This document shows, piece by piece, positions 61,625 to 64,000 of a DNA stretch of 64,000 bases. The notes under the pieces were generated by a model. The model had not been told where the DNA came from, ran no database searches, and saw nothing but the letters and a program-made list of their open reading frames with translations. This DNA is from Fictibacillus nanhaiensis. Lineage in GTDB: Bacteria; Bacillota; Bacilli; Bacillales; Fictibacillaceae. Made by a program: the position numbers and the translations under genes. The stretch covers positions 434,001 through 498,000 of the forward strand of contig JAFHKR010000039.1 in NCBI GenBank assembly GCA_017052515.1. Reading direction: 5' to 3'. Position 1 is the first letter of the stretch. Each line of letters begins with the position of its first letter.

Positions 61625-61656
61625 AACGATCTCCTATAATACAGGAGGTCGTTTTT
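61625..61656 (+). terminator. Intrinsic terminator of the opp operon
   Basis: AACGATCTCCT and AGGAGGTCGTT form an 11 bp stem with one wobble pair and a 7 nt loop, followed by T residues. Confidence 0.88.
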
Positions 61657-61745
61657 ATGTTAAACTATTAGAAGTGTGTAAAGCGTATACAATTCTTTAT
61701 ACATCCCTAATAATTGATCGAGAAGCAGAAATGGGGTAGAACAAT

Positions 61746-62597
61746 ATGAACCTTAGTTTTATAGTTGATAGCGCAAGTGACCTTAAAATAGATCTTGAGA
61801 AACTGGATTATTCTCTAACACTTGTACCATTAAATGTGCAATTTGGAGAAGATCATTATTTAGATGGTGTGAATATTACGGAAGATGAATTTTATAGACG
61901 TATGGGTCTGGAACCAGAACTGCCCAAAACAAGTCAGCCATCACCGCAGTCTTTTTATGAAGCGTTTCAAAAAGAAGTTGATAAAGGCCATGATGTCCTA
62001 TACATCGGAATCTCATCAAATTTAAGTGGAACGGTTCAAAGTGCTACGATTGGAAAAAGCATGTTAAATGAAGAAGAACAGGAAAAAGTAATCATTCTTG
62101 ATTCCGGCATCGCTTCAGGTGGTGTACAGATCTTATTAAATGAAGCGATTGAGATGGCACGTGAAGGTAAGGCGATCAATGAAATTGTGAATAGCTTAGA
62201 GAAGACGAAGTCGGGCATTAGAGCGTATGTACTGCTTGAAACGTTAGAGAACTTGAAAAAAGGTGGAAGAATATCTGCCGTACAAGGTGCTATTGCTGGT
62301 ATGTTAAATATTAAACCCATGATTTCAATCATTGATGGAGTGGTTGAAACGATTGGTAAGTTTAGAGGAAGTAAGAAGGGTCTTTCGAAAATGAAAGAAT
62401 ATATCTCTGAATGGAGAGAAGAAAACCCTGAAAAGACACTTTACCTTATCCATAGTTTTCCTTCCACGGATGAAGTGATAAAAGAATTTGAAGAATTATT
62501 CGCACTATCTAGTTTTCCGAAAGTCATCTATACTCGTTTTGGAAGCACGATTGGAACGTATTCGAGTGAAAAAGCTATTGGGTTTGTAGCCTATTAA
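61746..62597 (+). CDS. DegV family fatty-acid-binding protein (second copy)
   Basis: A 283-residue DegV protein, expected to hold a fatty acid for FakA-type phosphorylation. It starts SFIVDSASDL and has KTSQPSPQSFYEAF near residue 62, SSNLSGTVQSA near 90, DSGIASGGVQ near 122 and GGRISAVQGAIAGML near 177. It differs widely from the DegV at 35778, so the two are old paralogues rather than a recent duplication. It stands as a single gene after opp. Confidence 0.88.
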   Translation: MNLSFIVDSASDLKIDLEKLDYSLTLVPLNVQFGEDHYLDGVNITEDEFYRRMGLEPELPKTSQPSPQSFYEAFQKEVDKGHDVLYIGISSNLSGTVQSATIGKSMLNEEEQEKVIILDSGIASGGVQILLNEAIEMAREGKAINEIVNSLEKTKSGIRAYVLLETLENLKKGGRISAVQGAIAGMLNIKPMISIIDGVVETIGKFRGSKKGLSKMKEYISEWREENPEKTLYLIHSFPSTDEVIKEFEELFALSSFPKVIYTRFGSTIGTYSSEKAIGFVAY

Positions 62598-62620
62598 ATC
62601 AAATCAATACAAAAATGTTA

Positions 62621-62658
62621 AAAACACTCTTTTCCTGCTTTAGGAAACAGAGTGTTTT
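62621..62658. terminator. Bidirectional terminator between degV and the HD-domain gene
   Basis: AAAACACTCT and AGAGTGTTTT pair, with TTCC/GGAA extending the helix after a mismatch. The 3' arm is in the end of the HD-domain gene. Confidence 0.85.
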
Positions 62659-63179
62659 ACTTTTTCTTCTTCATGATATTCATCTACCATTTCATCTAAT
62701 TTTTTGATCATGGTTTTAGCTTTTTTATCACTAATCGTACGGTAGTGGTGGCTTCCTCCTGGTTCTTCATCTGCTTCGTCAGCTAAAGCAACTACTTTTT
62801 GCAAGGGATTCAGGTTAAGTGAGCCAGCAGGTAGATAAGAATCGGTGTGAAGTAAAATGGCAAGAGCAATTTCTTTTGCATTTCTACGATCTTCACCTAA
62901 AGATACTAAAATTCGGTGTGCACGTTCTGCTCCTTTAATCGCGTGAATATCATTCTCTTTGTACATGTCATAGTCCCAATGGCCGTTCTTATACCAAGTA
63001 TAGTGACCGATATCATGAAGAAAAGCAGCCTTCGTTGCTAAATCAGGATCTACACCATACTTTTGAGACAAACGATATGCATGATAAGCCGTTGAGATGG
63101 CATGAACCATTCCAGAGCGTTTTACATATTTTTGTACATGCGGATGATTATATAGATCGAGTAAGGTAATATTTCTCAT
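62640..63179 (-). CDS. HD-domain metal-dependent phosphohydrolase
   Basis: A 179-residue HD-superfamily protein. The metal site is visible as HPHVQKYV near residue 12, FLHDIGHYTW near 51 (the HD pair), HAIKGAERAH near 77 and LLHTDSYLP near 108, and ALADEADEEPGG further on. Such proteins hydrolyse nucleotides or other phosphates; the substrate is unknown. GAAGGGAG precedes the ATG at 63179; the frame continues upstream without another site. Confidence 0.82.
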   Translation of the reverse strand: MRNITLLDLYNHPHVQKYVKRSGMVHAISTAYHAYRLSQKYGVDPDLATKAAFLHDIGHYTWYKNGHWDYDMYKENDIHAIKGAERAHRILVSLGEDRRNAKEIALAILLHTDSYLPAGSLNLNPLQKVVALADEADEEPGGSHHYRTISDKKAKTMIKKLDEMVDEYHEEEKVKHSVS

Positions 63180-63258
63180 GTGATTTCTCCCTTCTGTAAA
63201 AATGTATATTGTTATATACAATAACACCTATTGGACAATATATCAACAAAAATAAATC

Positions 63259-63287
63259 AAAAAAAGAAGCGAGAATTCGCTTCTTTT
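63259..63287. terminator. Terminator of the UbiD-family gene
   Basis: AAAAGAAGCGA and TCGCTTCTTTT form an 11 bp stem with a 4 nt loop; on the minus strand extra T residues follow. Confidence 0.85.
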
Positions 63288-63316
63288 GAGATCTGATTTT
63301 GAAATTGGATTACTTT

Positions 63317-64000
63317 TTACTTTTTAAAGTACTCATTCCAACGATCTGTCACTAATCGATCTATATCTTCTCGAGTTTCAACAACATCTGGATAGAATGG
63401 CTTCATTCGTGCATCAATAATGATTGTTCCTTCATATTTAATGCGATTTCTGTCAATCGTACTCTTTGCGTATACATCATAGGCTGGATCGAATCGTGTA
63501 AAGGTTGTCCACAAAAATTCAGCCTGTGTTGCTGCAATGGATGCATCATCAACAAGGAAAACTAACGGCCAATCTTTGAAAGAATCGTGACCATTCTCAA
63601 GAAGTTTTTCTGCAAAGTCAGGTGCTTCTTCAAATGATGGTCCACTTACCGTTAAACAGCCACCACAAAATACGCCAACGTCATGAATGCCTGAAATAGT
63701 ACCACCATCATAATTGCGTTTTAGTTCACGAACAGGTTCCCCGAGTCCGGTCATAATTGCTTTTGAACCTGTATTGAATTTACGCCCCGTATAATCAAGA
63801 GTATCCATAGAAGTATCATGGATAATCAAAAGGTCACGTTCAGGGAGAAATCGTTCTAGAACCCCTTCAGCAAGTTCAGCGAAATTTTGAAGATTTACAG
63901 GTTTATTCGTTACCATTAAGAACTTAGTGAGCGTCAGCTGTCCTTCGCCCATAATACGAAACGCGTGTGCCAAACCTTCTTTATAATATGATTCGCGAAC
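63317..64000 (-). CDS. UbiD-family decarboxylase, C-terminal part, cut by the window end
   Basis: The 3' 228 codons are present and the frame runs open to base 64000. Family motifs are GLAHAFRIMGEGQLTLTKFL, IIHDTSMDTLDYTG, and at the end WTTFTRFDPAYDVYA and DARMKPFYPD. UbiD enzymes use prenylated FMN to decarboxylate unsaturated or aromatic acids; roles include quinone synthesis and phenolic-acid breakdown. The prenyl-FMN binding residues and the conserved Glu would be in the missing N-terminal part. The partner flavin prenyltransferase (UbiX) is not in the window. Confidence 0.85.
   Translation of the reverse strand, partial: VRESYYKEGLAHAFRIMGEGQLTLTKFLMVTNKPVNLQNFAELAEGVLERFLPERDLLIIHDTSMDTLDYTGRKFNTGSKAIMTGLGEPVRELKRNYDGGTISGIHDVGVFCGGCLTVSGPSFEEAPDFAEKLLENGHDSFKDWPLVFLVDDASIAATQAEFLWTTFTRFDPAYDVYAKSTIDRNRIKYEGTIIIDARMKPFYPDVVETREDIDRLVTDRWNEYFKK

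Overview
The window reads as chromosome of a low-GC, endospore-forming member of the Bacillaceae. Genes face both strands, GGAGG-type ribosome binding sites and TTG/GTG starts are common, and U-rich intrinsic terminators, two S-box (SAM-I) riboswitches, a T-box and a FapR operator are present. From memory, many genes belong to the B. subtilis stretch yisB-yisK/L-asnO-yisQ, yitS-T-ipi-yitU-V, yjzC-D, comZ-fabH-fabF-yjbA-trpS-oppABCDF. That backbone is interrupted here by methionine salvage, maltodextrin, NHEJ and molybdopterin blocks. A Fictibacillus-like genus is my guess; no rRNA or tRNA gene is present to test it. I saw no insertion sequence, prophage or CRISPR array.

Region by region. 1-6.3 kb: end of an FAH-family gene, an aldehyde dehydrogenase, an atypical SDR, rocD, yisL and a PAS-GGDEF-EAL protein. 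6.4-18.3 kb: methionine salvage. A minus-strand S-box operon carries mtnK-mtnA plus a complete ribose-type ABC importer, inferred to bring in methylthioribose. mtnU and mtnE are divergent, and a second S-box operon carries mtnW-X-B-D. Together these genes hold every step from methylthioribose to methionine. 18.5-23 kb: an AI-2E family membrane protein, asnO and a MATE exporter. 23-31.5 kb: maltodextrin use, with a cytoplasmic neopullulanase read divergently from mdxE-F-G, a secreted and C-terminally membrane-anchored alpha-amylase, and a LacI-type regulator. 31.5-34.2 kb: ku with ligD split into separate ligase and polymerase genes. 34.4-42.8 kb: an orphan soluble histidine kinase, DegV, YitT, a BsuPI-Gmad2 lipoprotein, small hypothetical genes, yitU and yitV. 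42.9-45.4 kb: moeA-mobB-moaE-moaD. 45.4-49.8 kb: small proteins (yisB, yjzC, yjzD), a hydrolase, an epimerase-like protein and comZ without med. 49.9-55.3 kb: FapR-controlled fabH-fabF, yjbA, T-box trpS. 55.7-61.6 kb: oppABCDF. 61.7-64 kb: a second DegV, an HD-domain protein and a UbiD-family decarboxylase cut by the window end.

The most unusual DNA features are non-coding. Three separate intergenic regions carry the same family of degenerate 20-21 bp tandem units. A Bacillaceae-type dispersed repeat of about 150 bp occurs once whole and once as a half copy. A terminator-like hairpin lies in the neopullulanase leader, and the mtnK S-box has an insertion of about 70 nt in its P3 arm. Protein-level oddities are an SDR and an epimerase with substituted catalytic residues, the split LigD and the tethered amylase. 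All names come from recognising motifs, lengths and gene order by eye; no database search was run.
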